NCBI RefSeq assembly: GCF_018101125.2
Contig: NZ_JAELVF020000004.1
Coordinates: 124,001-188,000 of the forward strand
Reading direction: 5' to 3'
Length of the DNA: 64,000 nucleotides
From: Streptomyces tardus
GTDB taxonomy: Bacteria; Actinomycetota; Actinomycetes; Streptomycetales; Streptomycetaceae
Within the stretch, counting starts at the first letter, position 1. Every line of letters begins with the position of its first letter. The position numbers and the translations under genes were made by a program. The notes beneath the pieces were generated by a model, which was not told the DNA's origin, did not search any database, and was given only the letters and a program-made list of their open reading frames with translations. Positions 8,871 to 19,551 of this stretch are shown piece by piece.

Positions 8871-8999
8871 GTGTTGAAGGCAATCGCAGATGTTCTCCGG
8901 TCCATCGGAGGGGCGATCGCCACGGTCGTCACGCTGCCGTTCCGGGCGGTGGCCCGCCTGTTCAGCGGGGCCTCCAGCTCCGCCCGCGGACGCCACTGA
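8871..8999 (+). CDS. Small conserved Streptomyces protein (42 aa)
   Basis: GTG at 8871 follows a GGAGG-like ribosome site at 8860-8864. The peptide has one hydrophobic/amphipathic stretch (IGGAIATVVTLPFRAVARLF) and a basic, Ser/Arg-rich tail. From memory, proteins with an LPFR core of this length recur beside the XRE-MurA gene in Streptomyces. Its function is unknown; the sequence suggests a membrane-associated small protein. The gene converges on the MurA-like gene, with a shared terminator between them. Confidence 0.7.
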   Translation: MLKAIADVLRSIGGAIATVVTLPFRAVARLFSGASSSARGRH

Positions 9000-9075
9000 C
9001 CTGAGAGCGCGAGGAACCGTTGTCACTGGGCACACGGTTCCCTTCCACTGCAGGAAGGCCCCTTGACATCACCGA

Positions 9076-9110
9076 AATTCCCCTCACCCGTGCTGCGGGT
9101 GAGGGGAATT
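9076..9110. terminator. Bidirectional hairpin between the small gene and the MurA-like gene
   Basis: A perfect 15-bp stem (AATTCCCCTCACCCG) closes on a 5-nt loop. It lies between two convergent genes and would serve both strands. Confidence 0.75.
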
Positions 9111-9218
9111 CGTCGGCCGCAGCACCTTTGCGCGAGCCCAGCCCCGGAGACGCCTCCGCACCCCGCGCTCTGACCTGCTGCAACAGCAGGTCGGACGGGG
9201 CGCGGCGGTGCTCGCAGC

Positions 9219-10748
9219 TCAGATGTCCCGGAAGATCTCGATCTGGGCGCCCACGGAGTTGAGGCGCTCGGCGAGCTCCTCGTAGCCGCGGTTGATGACG
9301 TAGACGTTGCGCAGCACGGAGGTGCCCTCGGCGCCCATCATCGCCAGCAGTACGACCACGGCGGGACGCAGTGCGGGCGGGCACATCATCTCGGCGGCGC
9401 GCCAGCGCGTCGGGCCCTCCACCAGTACGCGGTGGGGGTCGAGCAACTGGAGCCTGCCGCCGAGGCGGTTGAGGTCGGTGAGGTAGATGGCGCGGTTGTC
9501 GTAGACCCAGTCGTGGATCAGCGTCGAACCGTGCGCCGAGGCCGCGATGGCGGCGAAGAACGGCACGTTGTCGATGTTGAGCCCGGGGAACGGCAACGGG
9601 TGGATCTTGTCGATCGGCGCCTCCAGTTTGGAGGGCCGCACGGTCAGGTCCACCAGCCGCGTACGGCCGTTGTCGGCGGGGTACTCGGCCGTGCGGTCGT
9701 GGTCCAGGCCCATGGCCTCCAGCACCGCGAGCTCCACCTCCAGGAACTCCACCGGGACGCGGCGCACGGTCAGTTCGGACTCGGTGACCACGGCGGCGGT
9801 CAGCAGGCTCATCGCCTCGACCGGGTCCTCGGAGGGGGAGTAGTCGACGTCCACGTCGATCTGGGCGCGGCCGTGCACGGTCAGGGTCGTGGAGCCGACG
9901 CCCTCGACCCGGACGCCCAGCTCCTCCAGGAAGAAGCACAGGTCCTGGACCATGTAGTTGGAGGAGGCGTTGCGGATGATCGTCACGCCCTCGCTCCTGG
10001 CCGCCGCCAGCAGGGCGTTCTCGGTGACGGTGTCGCCGCGCTCGGTCAGGACGATCGGGCGGTCCGGTTTGACTGAGCGGTCCACCACGGCGTGGTACAT
10101 CCCGTCGGTCGCGGTGACCTCCAGGCCGAAGCGGCGCAGCGCCTGCATGTGCGGCTCGACGGTGCGGGTGCCCAGATCGCAGCCGCCGGCGTAGGGGATG
10201 CGGAAGCGGTCGACGCGGTGCAGCAGCGGACCCATGAACATGATGATCGAGCGGGTTCGGCGTGCGGCGTCCGCGTCCATGCCGGCCAGGTCGACCTCGG
10301 CGGGTGGGAGGATCTCCAGGTCTGCGCCGTCGTTGATCCAACGGGTGCGCACGCCGATGGAGTTGAGCACCTCCAGAAGTCGGTAGACCTCCTCGATCCG
10401 GGCGGCGCGGCGCAGCACGGTGCGCCCCTTGTTCAGCAGGGAGGCGCACAGCAGGGCGACGCAGGCGTTCTTGCTCGTCTTGACGTCGATCGAGCCGGAC
10501 AGCCGCCTGCGCCCCACGACCCTCAGGTGCATCGGGCCGGAGTAGCCCAGAGAGACGATCTCGCTGTCGAGGGCTTCACCGATTCGGGCGATCATCTCAA
10601 GGCTGATGTTTTGATTGCCGCGTTCGATGCGATTCACCGCGCTCTGGCTGGTGTTCAACGCTTCCGCGAGATGGCTCTGTGTCCAACCCCGGTGCTGGCG
10701 GGCATCCCTGATGAGTCGTCCGATACGTGCCAGGTAGTCATCGCTCAT
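9219..10748 (-). CDS. XRE-MurA fusion: UDP-GlcNAc 1-carboxyvinyltransferase paralogue
   Basis: This 509-aa protein joins an N-terminal XRE/Cro helix-turn-helix (residues about 8-65, GWTQSHLAEALNTSQSAVNR) to a full EPSP-transferase-type MurA domain. MurA transfers enolpyruvate from PEP to UDP-GlcNAc, the first committed step of peptidoglycan synthesis. The substrate Lys-Asn pair (TSKNA) is present, as is the catalytic cysteine region (PYAGGCDLGTRTVEPH) and the C-terminal NRGYEEL. S. coelicolor SCO5998 has the same architecture from memory. The DNA-binding domain suggests autoregulation, and a palindrome just upstream would serve. Whether it makes cell wall in the cell, or acts mainly as a regulator, cannot be told from sequence. 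Confidence 0.88.
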   Translation of the reverse strand: MSDDYLARIGRLIRDARQHRGWTQSHLAEALNTSQSAVNRIERGNQNISLEMIARIGEALDSEIVSLGYSGPMHLRVVGRRRLSGSIDVKTSKNACVALLCASLLNKGRTVLRRAARIEEVYRLLEVLNSIGVRTRWINDGADLEILPPAEVDLAGMDADAARRTRSIIMFMGPLLHRVDRFRIPYAGGCDLGTRTVEPHMQALRRFGLEVTATDGMYHAVVDRSVKPDRPIVLTERGDTVTENALLAAARSEGVTIIRNASSNYMVQDLCFFLEELGVRVEGVGSTTLTVHGRAQIDVDVDYSPSEDPVEAMSLLTAAVVTESELTVRRVPVEFLEVELAVLEAMGLDHDRTAEYPADNGRTRLVDLTVRPSKLEAPIDKIHPLPFPGLNIDNVPFFAAIAASAHGSTLIHDWVYDNRAIYLTDLNRLGGRLQLLDPHRVLVEGPTRWRAAEMMCPPALRPAVVVLLAMMGAEGTSVLRNVYVINRGYEELAERLNSVGAQIEIFRDI

Positions 10749-10760
10749 GCGTGCGACTTT

Positions 10761-10776
10761 ATCTCAGATATGAGAT
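10761..10776. promoter_or_regulatory. Candidate autoregulatory operator of the XRE-MurA gene
   Basis: ATCTCAGATATGAGAT is a palindrome of 6-bp arms around GATA, 13 bp upstream of the XRE-MurA start codon. Its position and size suit an XRE-type dimer. No binding is shown by the sequence alone. Confidence 0.5.
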
Positions 10777-10845
10777 GACGACGACTCGAGCACGGCCGTA
10801 CGGGGGATGAGTCGCCCCTCTGGCTGCACCTTTACTGTGCGTCTA

Positions 10846-10868
10846 TTGTTCTAGTAGAGTACGAACAA
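10846..10868. promoter_or_regulatory. Candidate GntR (YtrA-type) operator
   Basis: The arms TTGTTC and GAACAA surround an 11-nt centre rich in TAGTA/GTAC. The site ends 18 bp before the ATG of the DUF1648 gene, just upstream of the ribosome site GGGGAGG (10874-10880). It is the expected place for repression by the GntR protein encoded two genes along. Confidence 0.55.
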
Positions 10869-10886
10869 CTAACGGGGAGGTGCACC

Positions 10887-11846
10887 ATGGATCACGACAC
10901 TCGGCTGCGGCGCGCGGCCGTGCTCGTGCTGCCCTATGCGGCCATCGCGCTCGTGTACGGCACGCTGTTCGCGATGTGGAGCGGGAGGCTGCCCGAGGAG
11001 GTGGCCATCCATTTCAGCGGCTTGACGGCCGACGGGTACAGCTCGCAGGCGGGGATGGTCTGGCCGGCCCTGGGTGTCCTGCTGGGAATGGGGGCGCTGT
11101 TCGGTGCGGCGCAGTACTTCGGTCGCATGCCGCTGGAGGCCCGGCGTCTGATCTATCCGGTGTCCTACGGCTGTGCGGCACTCATGGGCTATCTGTTCAT
11201 CGGCACCTTCATGCTCCAGCTCGACCTGGAGAGCGCCCGCGGGGTTGCGCTGTCGGGTCGGCACATGCTGGCCGGTTCGGTGGTGGTCCTGCTCTCCGGT
11301 TACATCGGTTTCCGTCTCGCGGCCCTCGGGCCGCAGGATCCCGCGCCCGAGCCCGGCGGGGCGGGGGTCGCGCCGCGGCTGCCGATGAGCCCCGGCCAGC
11401 AGGCGAGTTGGACACGCGCGGTCGGCACCACGGGCCTCGGGCTGCTGGTCGTCGGCTCGGTGCTGCTCGCTGCTGTGCTGGCCGCTGCGCTCGGTGCCTG
11501 GATGGCCGCGCTGCCCTCGCTGCTGTTCGGGCTGGTGCCGCTGGCCTTCCTGTCGGTGCGGGTCACCGTCGACCGGCGGGGTGTGCGCATCGGCTCCGGG
11601 CTGCTGGCGCGGTTCGGGAAGACAATCCCGCTGGAGCGGATCGCGGGCGCGCGCAGTCAGCAGATCTCGCCGATGAAGGACTTCCAGGGCTGGGGTTACC
11701 GGGTCCGGCCGGGGCGAAGCGGCCTGGTCACGCGGACGGGGGAGGCGCTCACCGTGGAGCTGGTGGGCGGCCGGGAGTTCGTGGTCACGGTCGACGATTC
11801 GAAGACCGCGGCCGCACTGCTCAACACACTCGTCGACGGCAAGTAA
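10887..11846 (+). CDS. DUF1648-domain membrane protein
   Basis: This 319-aa protein carries an N-terminal DUF1648 motif (LPEEVAIHFSGLTADGYSS). About six hydrophobic segments lie near residues 10-30, 55-75, 95-112, 128-145, 180-205 and 208-225. A C-terminal PH-like part follows (VDRRGVRIGSGLLARFGKTI to ALLNTLVDG). A strong ribosome site, GGGGAGG, precedes the ATG. Pairs of DUF1648 membrane protein and small GntR repressor are common in actinobacteria and often respond to envelope stress. Substrate and role are unknown. The GntR gene follows after 32 bp. Confidence 0.8.
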   Translation: MDHDTRLRRAAVLVLPYAAIALVYGTLFAMWSGRLPEEVAIHFSGLTADGYSSQAGMVWPALGVLLGMGALFGAAQYFGRMPLEARRLIYPVSYGCAALMGYLFIGTFMLQLDLESARGVALSGRHMLAGSVVVLLSGYIGFRLAALGPQDPAPEPGGAGVAPRLPMSPGQQASWTRAVGTTGLGLLVVGSVLLAAVLAAALGAWMAALPSLLFGLVPLAFLSVRVTVDRRGVRIGSGLLARFGKTIPLERIAGARSQQISPMKDFQGWGYRVRPGRSGLVTRTGEALTVELVGGREFVVTVDDSKTAAALLNTLVDGK

Positions 11847-11878
11847 CCGGACGTCGAGGAGTATCGGACAATACCGAC

Positions 11879-12238
11879 GTGCTCTTCCGAATCGATCCCT
11901 CCGCGACGCAGCCGCTCAGCGACCAGATCGCCTCCTGTGTGCGCGGAGCCATCGCCGACGGCGGCGTCGCGCGAGGTGAACGGCTCCCCGCGGCCAGGGA
12001 GTTGGCCGAATCGCTCGGCGTCAACATGCACACCGTGCTGCGCGGCTACCAGCGGCTGCGTGAAGAAGGGTTGATCGAGCTGCGCCGGGGGCGGGGTGCG
12101 GTTGTCAGCGGTGGGACCGACCCGGCGGCCCAGGCCCATCTGGTACGTACCGTGCAGCAACTGGTCGAGGAGGCAAGGGTGTTGGGCCTGAGCGACCAGC
12201 AGGTCCTGGACCTCGTCCGCACCGGACTTGCGCACTGA
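11879..12238 (+). CDS. GntR-family regulator, YtrA subfamily
   Basis: From GTG 11879 the product is 119 aa: LFRIDPSATQPLSDQIASCV, then the winged-helix (RLPAARELAESLGVNMHTVL and LRREEGLIEL-like wing, RRGRGAVV), then a short C-terminal helix of about 45 residues. The small C-terminal part is the YtrA type, which has no large ligand domain. The in-frame codon before it is not a start, which decides GTG 11879. It probably represses itself and the membrane gene upstream through the palindrome at 10846-10868. Confidence 0.85.
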   Translation: MLFRIDPSATQPLSDQIASCVRGAIADGGVARGERLPAARELAESLGVNMHTVLRGYQRLREEGLIELRRGRGAVVSGGTDPAAQAHLVRTVQQLVEEARVLGLSDQQVLDLVRTGLAH

Positions 12239-12526
12239 GCCGCCCGCCGCGGGCTCGGGGCCCGAGTGCGCAGCCGGGGGTCATGCGTCGATCCCGGGCT
12301 GTGCGCCGACAGGTGTACCGGCGCGTCCGGCCGGGGCGCGCGCTCGCCCGGCCGCGACGGCTGGCGTGCGTGCTGGCGTGCGTGTTGGCGTGCGTGTCGG
12401 CGGACGCGCCGGCGAGCCGGTCGCGTTGCGGCGTGAGTTGGGTGCACACGCGCGACGCCCCGCGGGTGGGCGATGCGCATGATCCGCGGGGGTGCGGCAT
12501 GACCATGGGGCGGCGATGTACTAGAA

Positions 12527-12546
12527 TTATCTCGACATCGAGATAA
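12527..12546. promoter_or_regulatory. Perfect 9-bp-arm palindrome, candidate TamR site
   Basis: TTATCTCGACATCGAGATAA is an exact palindrome with a 2-nt centre, 131 bp before the aconitase start. In S. coelicolor the MarR-family regulator TamR is reported to bind the aconitase (sacA) promoter. The assignment here is by position and MarR-like shape, not by a motif match I can verify. Confidence 0.5.
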
Positions 12547-12576
12547 CTGCCGGAGGGCGTACCGCCGCCACGATTA

Positions 12577-12607
12577 CTAAGGTGACCCTAACTTAGGTGC
12601 ACCTTAA
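12577..12607. promoter_or_regulatory. Iron-box-like element (DmdR/IdeR type)
   Basis: Two overlapping half-palindromes, TAAGGTGACCCTAA and TTAGGTGCACCTTA, resemble the actinobacterial iron box (core TTAGGTTAGGCTAACCTAA). They lie about 70 bp before the aconitase start. Iron control would be logical for an iron-sulfur enzyme. Confidence 0.4.
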
Positions 12608-12677
12608 CGCAAGAGCAAGGTCCTGTGACGGCAGGATCGTGGCAGTACGCGCGAATCATGCACTGAAGGAGACTGTC

Positions 12678-15392
<2,715 letters not shown>

Positions 15393-15437
15393 GCGCCTTG
15401 CGGGGGCGGTTGTCGAGGCTTCCCCCGATAGCACAGC

Positions 15438-15475
15438 TCAGGGCCGTATTCCGCACTTCGCGGGATACGGCCCTG
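15438..15475 (+). terminator. Terminator of aconitase
   Basis: The stem CAGGGCCGTATTCCGC pairs with GCGGGATACGGCCCTG around a short ACTTC loop, about 45 bp after the aconitase stop. Confidence 0.75.
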
Positions 15476-15550
15476 ACTCGTCTCTCCGCAGGTCTCAACT
15501 CGGGAAAGATGCCCGCTCGAGTGCCCATTCGATCTTGCCCAGTACAGTCG

Positions 15551-15566
15551 AGTGGACTATACCTAT
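15551..15566. promoter_or_regulatory. Candidate DasR operator (dre) upstream of ngcE
   Basis: AGTGGACTATACCTAT agrees with 11 of 16 positions of the dre consensus ACTGGTCTAGACCAGT. It lies 156 bp upstream of ngcE. DasR is the GntR-family repressor of N-acetylglucosamine uptake genes in Streptomyces, so the target is fitting. The match is imperfect. Confidence 0.5.
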
Positions 15567-15721
15567 CGGAACTCGGAACGCCGTGTGTGCCGAGCAGGCG
15601 GCCCCCGACGTAAACGATCCGAGCTTCAACCGACAGCGGTGTCGGACCCCTTCGCCATTTCTTGGCGCCGACGGGCGACCGCAGCACCGCCAGAGTCCTG
15701 TGAGAAGGCGAGGACTTGAGC

Positions 15722-17137
15722 ATGGGAACCGAGGTCAACCGTCGCGACCTGATCAAGCGGTCAGCTGCCGCCGGTGCGCTCGCGCTGCCGGCGATGGGAG
15801 CGCTGTCGTCCTGTGCCACGGGCGGTGGCAACGACAGCGAGAAGGTCGAAAAGGGCGAGAAGAGCGCCAAGAACCCGCTTGAGGTCAATGAGAAGGCCGG
15901 TCTCTCGGTCGTCATCTTCAACGGCGGTTACGGCGACGAGTACGCCACCGACGCGCACAAGGTCTACGAGCGCAGCTTCGGCAAGGTCAAGCACGAGCGG
16001 ACGCAGAAGATCCGCACCAGGATGCAGCCCCTGCTGGTGAAGGGGAATCCGCCGGACGTCATCAACAACTCCGGTGCGGAGCAGATGGACGTCGCGAGCC
16101 TCATCTCCAAGGACCAGGTCGCCGACCTGACTCCGCTCCTGGACGCTCCCTCGCTGGACGACCCGGACAAGAAGGTACGCGACACCCTGCTGCCGGGGAC
16201 CATTGAGAAGGGCCAGTTCGGCGGCGAGGAGGTGTACCACTTCAACTACTCGTACACCGTCTACGGCACCTGGTACTCCAAGCCGGCGCTGGAGAAGCTC
16301 GAGGTCGAGTACCCCAAGACGTGGGACGAGATGCTCGCGGTCTGCGCCAAGGCCAAGAAGGAGGGGATCGCGGGCTGGACGTACGCCGGCAAGCACCCCT
16401 ACTACTTCGCCTTCACGCTCTACCCGTTCATCGCCAAGATCGGCGGCCCCGACGTCATCAAGGCGATCGACAACCTGGAGCCGAACGCCTGGCGGCACGA
16501 CGCCGTCAAGAAGGCGTTCGAGGCGTACCACGAGCTGTACGCCAAGGGCTACGTACTCAAGGGCACCCCGGGCATCGACCACATCCAGTCGCAGACCCAG
16601 TGGAACAAGGGCCGCGCGCTGTTCCTCCCGAACGGCTCCTGGGTGGAGAACGAGACGAAGAAGACCACGCCGAAGGAGTTCGGCATGGCCGTCGCCCCTT
16701 CGACCGGTCTCGACAAGTCCGACGCCATGCCCTTCGAGACGATCTGGGCCGAGGCCAGTGAGCCGTTCATGGTTCCGGCGCAGGCGAAGAACGTTCAGGG
16801 CGGCATGGAGTGGCTGCGGGTGATGCTCGGCAAGGAGTCCGCGCAGAACTTCACCAAGCTCGTCTCGGCGCTCACCTGCGTCAAGGGCGCGGCGGACGGG
16901 ATGGACCTGATGCCGGGTCTGACCGCCGCCAACGGTATGCACAAGGCGGCCGGCGAGAACATCATCGTTCCGCGCCTGCCCGACTGGCACATCGAGCTGC
17001 ACAAGGACCGTATCGGCGGCGCCATCGCCACCATGATGGCGGGCGACATCTCGCCGGCCGAGGCCGTGAAGCAGTGTCAGCAGCACGCCGACCGGGCGGC
17101 CAAGGCAGACGGTGCCGACAAGTACAAGCACGCCTGA
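15722..17137 (+). CDS. ngcE: Sugar ABC transporter solute-binding lipoprotein (NgcE-like)
   Basis: The signal region NRRDLIKRSAAAGALALPAM ending in LSSCA carries a twin-arginine motif and a lipobox, so this is probably a Tat-exported lipoprotein. The mature part is a type-1 solute-binding protein (VIFNGGYGDEYATDAHKVYE, PPDVINNSGAEQMD, NYSYTVYGTWYSK). The best guess is NgcE, the binding protein for N-acetylglucosamine and chitobiose, because it is followed by two permeases and lies between aconitase and rok7B7, as in S. coelicolor SCO6005-6008. ATG 15722 is 8 bp after an AGG ribosome site; TTG 15716 is an in-frame alternative. No ATPase gene is present; such systems usually share MsiK. Confidence 0.82.
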   Translation: MGTEVNRRDLIKRSAAAGALALPAMGALSSCATGGGNDSEKVEKGEKSAKNPLEVNEKAGLSVVIFNGGYGDEYATDAHKVYERSFGKVKHERTQKIRTRMQPLLVKGNPPDVINNSGAEQMDVASLISKDQVADLTPLLDAPSLDDPDKKVRDTLLPGTIEKGQFGGEEVYHFNYSYTVYGTWYSKPALEKLEVEYPKTWDEMLAVCAKAKKEGIAGWTYAGKHPYYFAFTLYPFIAKIGGPDVIKAIDNLEPNAWRHDAVKKAFEAYHELYAKGYVLKGTPGIDHIQSQTQWNKGRALFLPNGSWVENETKKTTPKEFGMAVAPSTGLDKSDAMPFETIWAEASEPFMVPAQAKNVQGGMEWLRVMLGKESAQNFTKLVSALTCVKGAADGMDLMPGLTAANGMHKAAGENIIVPRLPDWHIELHKDRIGGAIATMMAGDISPAEAVKQCQQHADRAAKADGADKYKHA

Positions 17138-17198
17138 TTCCGCGCCGTTCGGCGCGTGAGGAATCGGACGGAAAAGTGATCCGCGCAGTGGTGAAGTG

Positions 17199-18314
17199 AT
17201 GAAGCGGGGCGGCATGAAGAACGACGTCCGCACAGTGGACGAGAGGTCCACCGGCGGGACATCCGAGCGAAGTGGTGCAAAGGGCGGGGCACGCAGACCC
17301 GATCCTCTGCCGATCTCCCAGTGGCCGCTCTTCGCGAGCGCCTTCCTGCTCCCGCCCCGCTTCACGCCACCGCGGGTGAAGAACGACCGGCGCTACCGGA
17401 ACCTCGACAAGTACCGGTTCGTCTTCTGGTTCCTGTCGATCCCGCTGGTGCTGTACGCGATCTTCGTCATCTCGCCGTTCTTCCAGGCGTTCTACTACTC
17501 CTTGACGGACTGGACCGGCTTCAGCTCGGACTTCTCCTTCGTCGGCCTGGACAACTACAGCCGGCTGATGGACGATCCGACGTTCTGGCAGTCGATGCGC
17601 AACAGCCTCTTCCTGCTGGTGGTGGCGCCGCTCGCGACCCTCGCCATGGGCCTGTTCTTCGCGTTCATGCTCCAGGCCGGCGGCCGGGGCAAGAAGAACG
17701 AAGCGGTCTCCGGCGTGACCGGGGCGAAGTTCTACAAGATCGTGTACTTCTTCCCCCAGGTCATCTCGGTGGCGATCATCGGCGTGGTCTGGGCGGCGAT
17801 GTTCGACCCGATCACCGGCCCGCTCAACGAGGTTCTGCGGGTCGCCGGTCTCGACTCGCTGACCCAGAACTGGCTGGCCGACCCGAACATCGCGCTGTGG
17901 TGCGTGCTGTTCGTGCTGTGCTGGATGTTCGTGGGCTTCTACGTCGTGCTGTTCTCCGCCGCGATGGGCGCCATCCCCAAGGAGATCTACGAGGCGGCGC
18001 TGCTGGACGGCGCCCGCCGGCCCACGACGTTCTTCCGGGTGACGCTGCCGCTGATCCGCGACACCGTGCACACCGGCTGGATCTACATGGGCATCCAGGC
18101 GCTGGACGCGTTCGCCATCGTGCACATCATGACCATCAACAAGGGCGGCCCGGGCGACTCGACGCTCGTCACCCCGGTCTACCTGTACAAGAAGGCGTTC
18201 GACTCCGGCGAGGCCGGCTACGCCACTGCGATCGGGGTGCTGCTGCTCCTGGTCACGATGGCCTTCTCGGTCGTGATGATGCTGTTCAGCCGTCGCGAGC
18301 GGATCGAGTACTGA
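17199..18314 (+). CDS. ngcF: Sugar ABC transporter permease (NgcF-like)
   Basis: The conserved part begins around LDKYRFVFWFLSIPLVLYAI and has six membrane segments. The ATPase-docking loop EAALLDGARRPTTFFRVTLP is present near the C-terminal third. From ATG 17199 the product is 371 aa, with an unusual 60-residue hydrophilic N-terminal extension. The DNA coding for that extension is bounded by direct repeats (TGAAGAACGAC at 17215 and 17377), so the native start may be just before the second copy at 17376 or the segment may be inserted. The stop overlaps the ngcG start (TGATG). Confidence 0.83.
   Translation: MKRGGMKNDVRTVDERSTGGTSERSGAKGGARRPDPLPISQWPLFASAFLLPPRFTPPRVKNDRRYRNLDKYRFVFWFLSIPLVLYAIFVISPFFQAFYYSLTDWTGFSSDFSFVGLDNYSRLMDDPTFWQSMRNSLFLLVVAPLATLAMGLFFAFMLQAGGRGKKNEAVSGVTGAKFYKIVYFFPQVISVAIIGVVWAAMFDPITGPLNEVLRVAGLDSLTQNWLADPNIALWCVLFVLCWMFVGFYVVLFSAAMGAIPKEIYEAALLDGARRPTTFFRVTLPLIRDTVHTGWIYMGIQALDAFAIVHIMTINKGGPGDSTLVTPVYLYKKAFDSGEAGYATAIGVLLLLVTMAFSVVMMLFSRRERIEY
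17200..17387. repeat. Segment with inverted and direct repeats in the ngcF 5' end
   Basis: TGAAGCGGGGCGG at 17200-17212 is repeated inverted at 17352-17364, and TGAAGAACGAC at 17215-17225 is repeated directly at 17377-17387. Removing the 162 bp between the direct repeats leaves the frame intact and gives a short, normal-looking N-terminus (KNDRRYRNLDKYRF). This looks like a small in-frame insertion. Confidence 0.55.
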
Positions 18315-19273
18315 TGAGCGGGGAGAAGCACACCATGGCGGCCACCGAGACGACCGAACCGGACACGCCTGAGCAGGCCGACGCGCAGGAAGCGCCGACC
18401 GCGGACCCGAAGGGGGCCGGGCGCGAGCAGCGCGGCCAGGAGCGCGAGGGCGGGGTGCTCAACGCCTTCTCCGGCGGCATCCTCGTCGTCTGGGCGATCA
18501 TGGCTGCCGGCCCGCTGGTCTGGGTCATGGTCAACTCGCTGCGCGACTCCGGCGACATCCAGGGCAACCCGTTCGGCTGGCCCACGTCGCTGAGCCTGGA
18601 GAACTTCGTCAACGCCTGGTCCGAGGCGAACATCGGCCAGTACACCCTCAACTCGGTGCTGATCCTGGCCGGTTCGCTGCCCGGCACCATGCTGCTCGGC
18701 TCGATGGCGGCGTACGTGATCGCCCGCTACACCTTTCCGGGCAACAAGTTCGTCTATCTGCTGTTCGCCGGCGGAATGATGTTCCCGATCATCCTCGCGG
18801 TGGTCCCGCTCTTCTTCGTGCTGGACAACCTGGCGCTGCTGGACACCAGGCCCGGACTGATCCTGGTCTACATCGCCTACTCGCTGCCGTTCACCACGTT
18901 CTTCATGACCTCGTTCTTCCGCACCCTGCCCAGCGGTGTCGCCGAGGCCGCGACGATCGACGGCGCCTCGCACACCAGGACGTTCTTCCAGATCATGCTG
19001 CCGATGGCCAAGCCCGGCCTGATCAGCATCGGGATCTTCAACTTCCTGGGCCAGTGGAACCAGTACTTCCTGCCACTGGCGCTGAACGCCGAGGACCCCG
19101 ATCGCGCGGTGCTCACCCAGGGACTGGCCGAACTCTCGGTCGCCCAGGGATACGAGGGGGACTGGGGCGCGCTGTTCGCCGGGCTCTCCATCGCCATGGT
19201 GCCGATCCTGGCCGTCTACATGATCTTCCAGCGCCAGGTCCAGCAGGGCCTGACCGCGGGCGCGGTCAAGTAG
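18314..19273 (+). CDS. ngcG: Sugar ABC transporter permease (NgcG-like)
   Basis: This 319-aa protein has a charged N-terminal tail of about 50 residues, then six membrane segments (FSGGILVVWAIMAAGPLVWV onward). The EAA docking loop reads EAATIDGASHTRTFFQIMLP. It is the second permease of the NgcEFG N-acetylglucosamine/chitobiose importer. Its ATG overlaps the ngcF stop. A T-tailed terminator follows the gene, so ngcEFG forms a three-gene unit ahead of rok7B7. Confidence 0.85.
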   Translation: MSGEKHTMAATETTEPDTPEQADAQEAPTADPKGAGREQRGQEREGGVLNAFSGGILVVWAIMAAGPLVWVMVNSLRDSGDIQGNPFGWPTSLSLENFVNAWSEANIGQYTLNSVLILAGSLPGTMLLGSMAAYVIARYTFPGNKFVYLLFAGGMMFPIILAVVPLFFVLDNLALLDTRPGLILVYIAYSLPFTTFFMTSFFRTLPSGVAEAATIDGASHTRTFFQIMLPMAKPGLISIGIFNFLGQWNQYFLPLALNAEDPDRAVLTQGLAELSVAQGYEGDWGALFAGLSIAMVPILAVYMIFQRQVQQGLTAGAVK

Positions 19274-19351
19274 CGCCCGTACGGGCGTCGTACGGGCGTC
19301 TGGCGGTCAACAGTCGTACACAGGGCGGGCATTGAAGAGCCCGCGGACAAC

Positions 19352-19389
19352 GGCGATGAGCGGCACTCCGGTGTCGCTCATCGCCTTTT
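19352..19389 (+). terminator. Intrinsic terminator after ngcG
   Basis: GGCGATGAGCG pairs with CGCTCATCGCC and is followed directly by TTTT, an unusually classical terminator for this GC content. Confidence 0.8.
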
Positions 19390-19551
19390 CGACGTGCCCA
19401 TCTGAGCGGCTGCGGTCTTCAAGGGGTTGACGGAGGGTACGCCGCCGGGGTCCCCTTGGAGTTCATGTGTTGGACACAGCCGTACCCAGCCGAGCTGGCG
19501 CGGCGGGCGGGTGGCCGGCGTGCCGCACGCCCAGGCGGGAGTGGAGCAGTA

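Larger units (their letters stand above)
12239..12677. other. Aconitase upstream region
   Basis: This 439-bp gap holds no gene. It has three copies of a 12-bp unit (CTGGCGTGCGTG and one variant) at 12361-12396, then the palindrome at 12527-12546 and an iron-box-like element at 12577-12607, which are probably the operators of the aconitase promoter. Confidence 0.6.

Noticed and set aside
12361..12396. 12-bp tandem units that might suggest a CRISPR or iteron array
   Set aside because: Only three adjacent copies, with no spacers and no cas or replication genes nearby.
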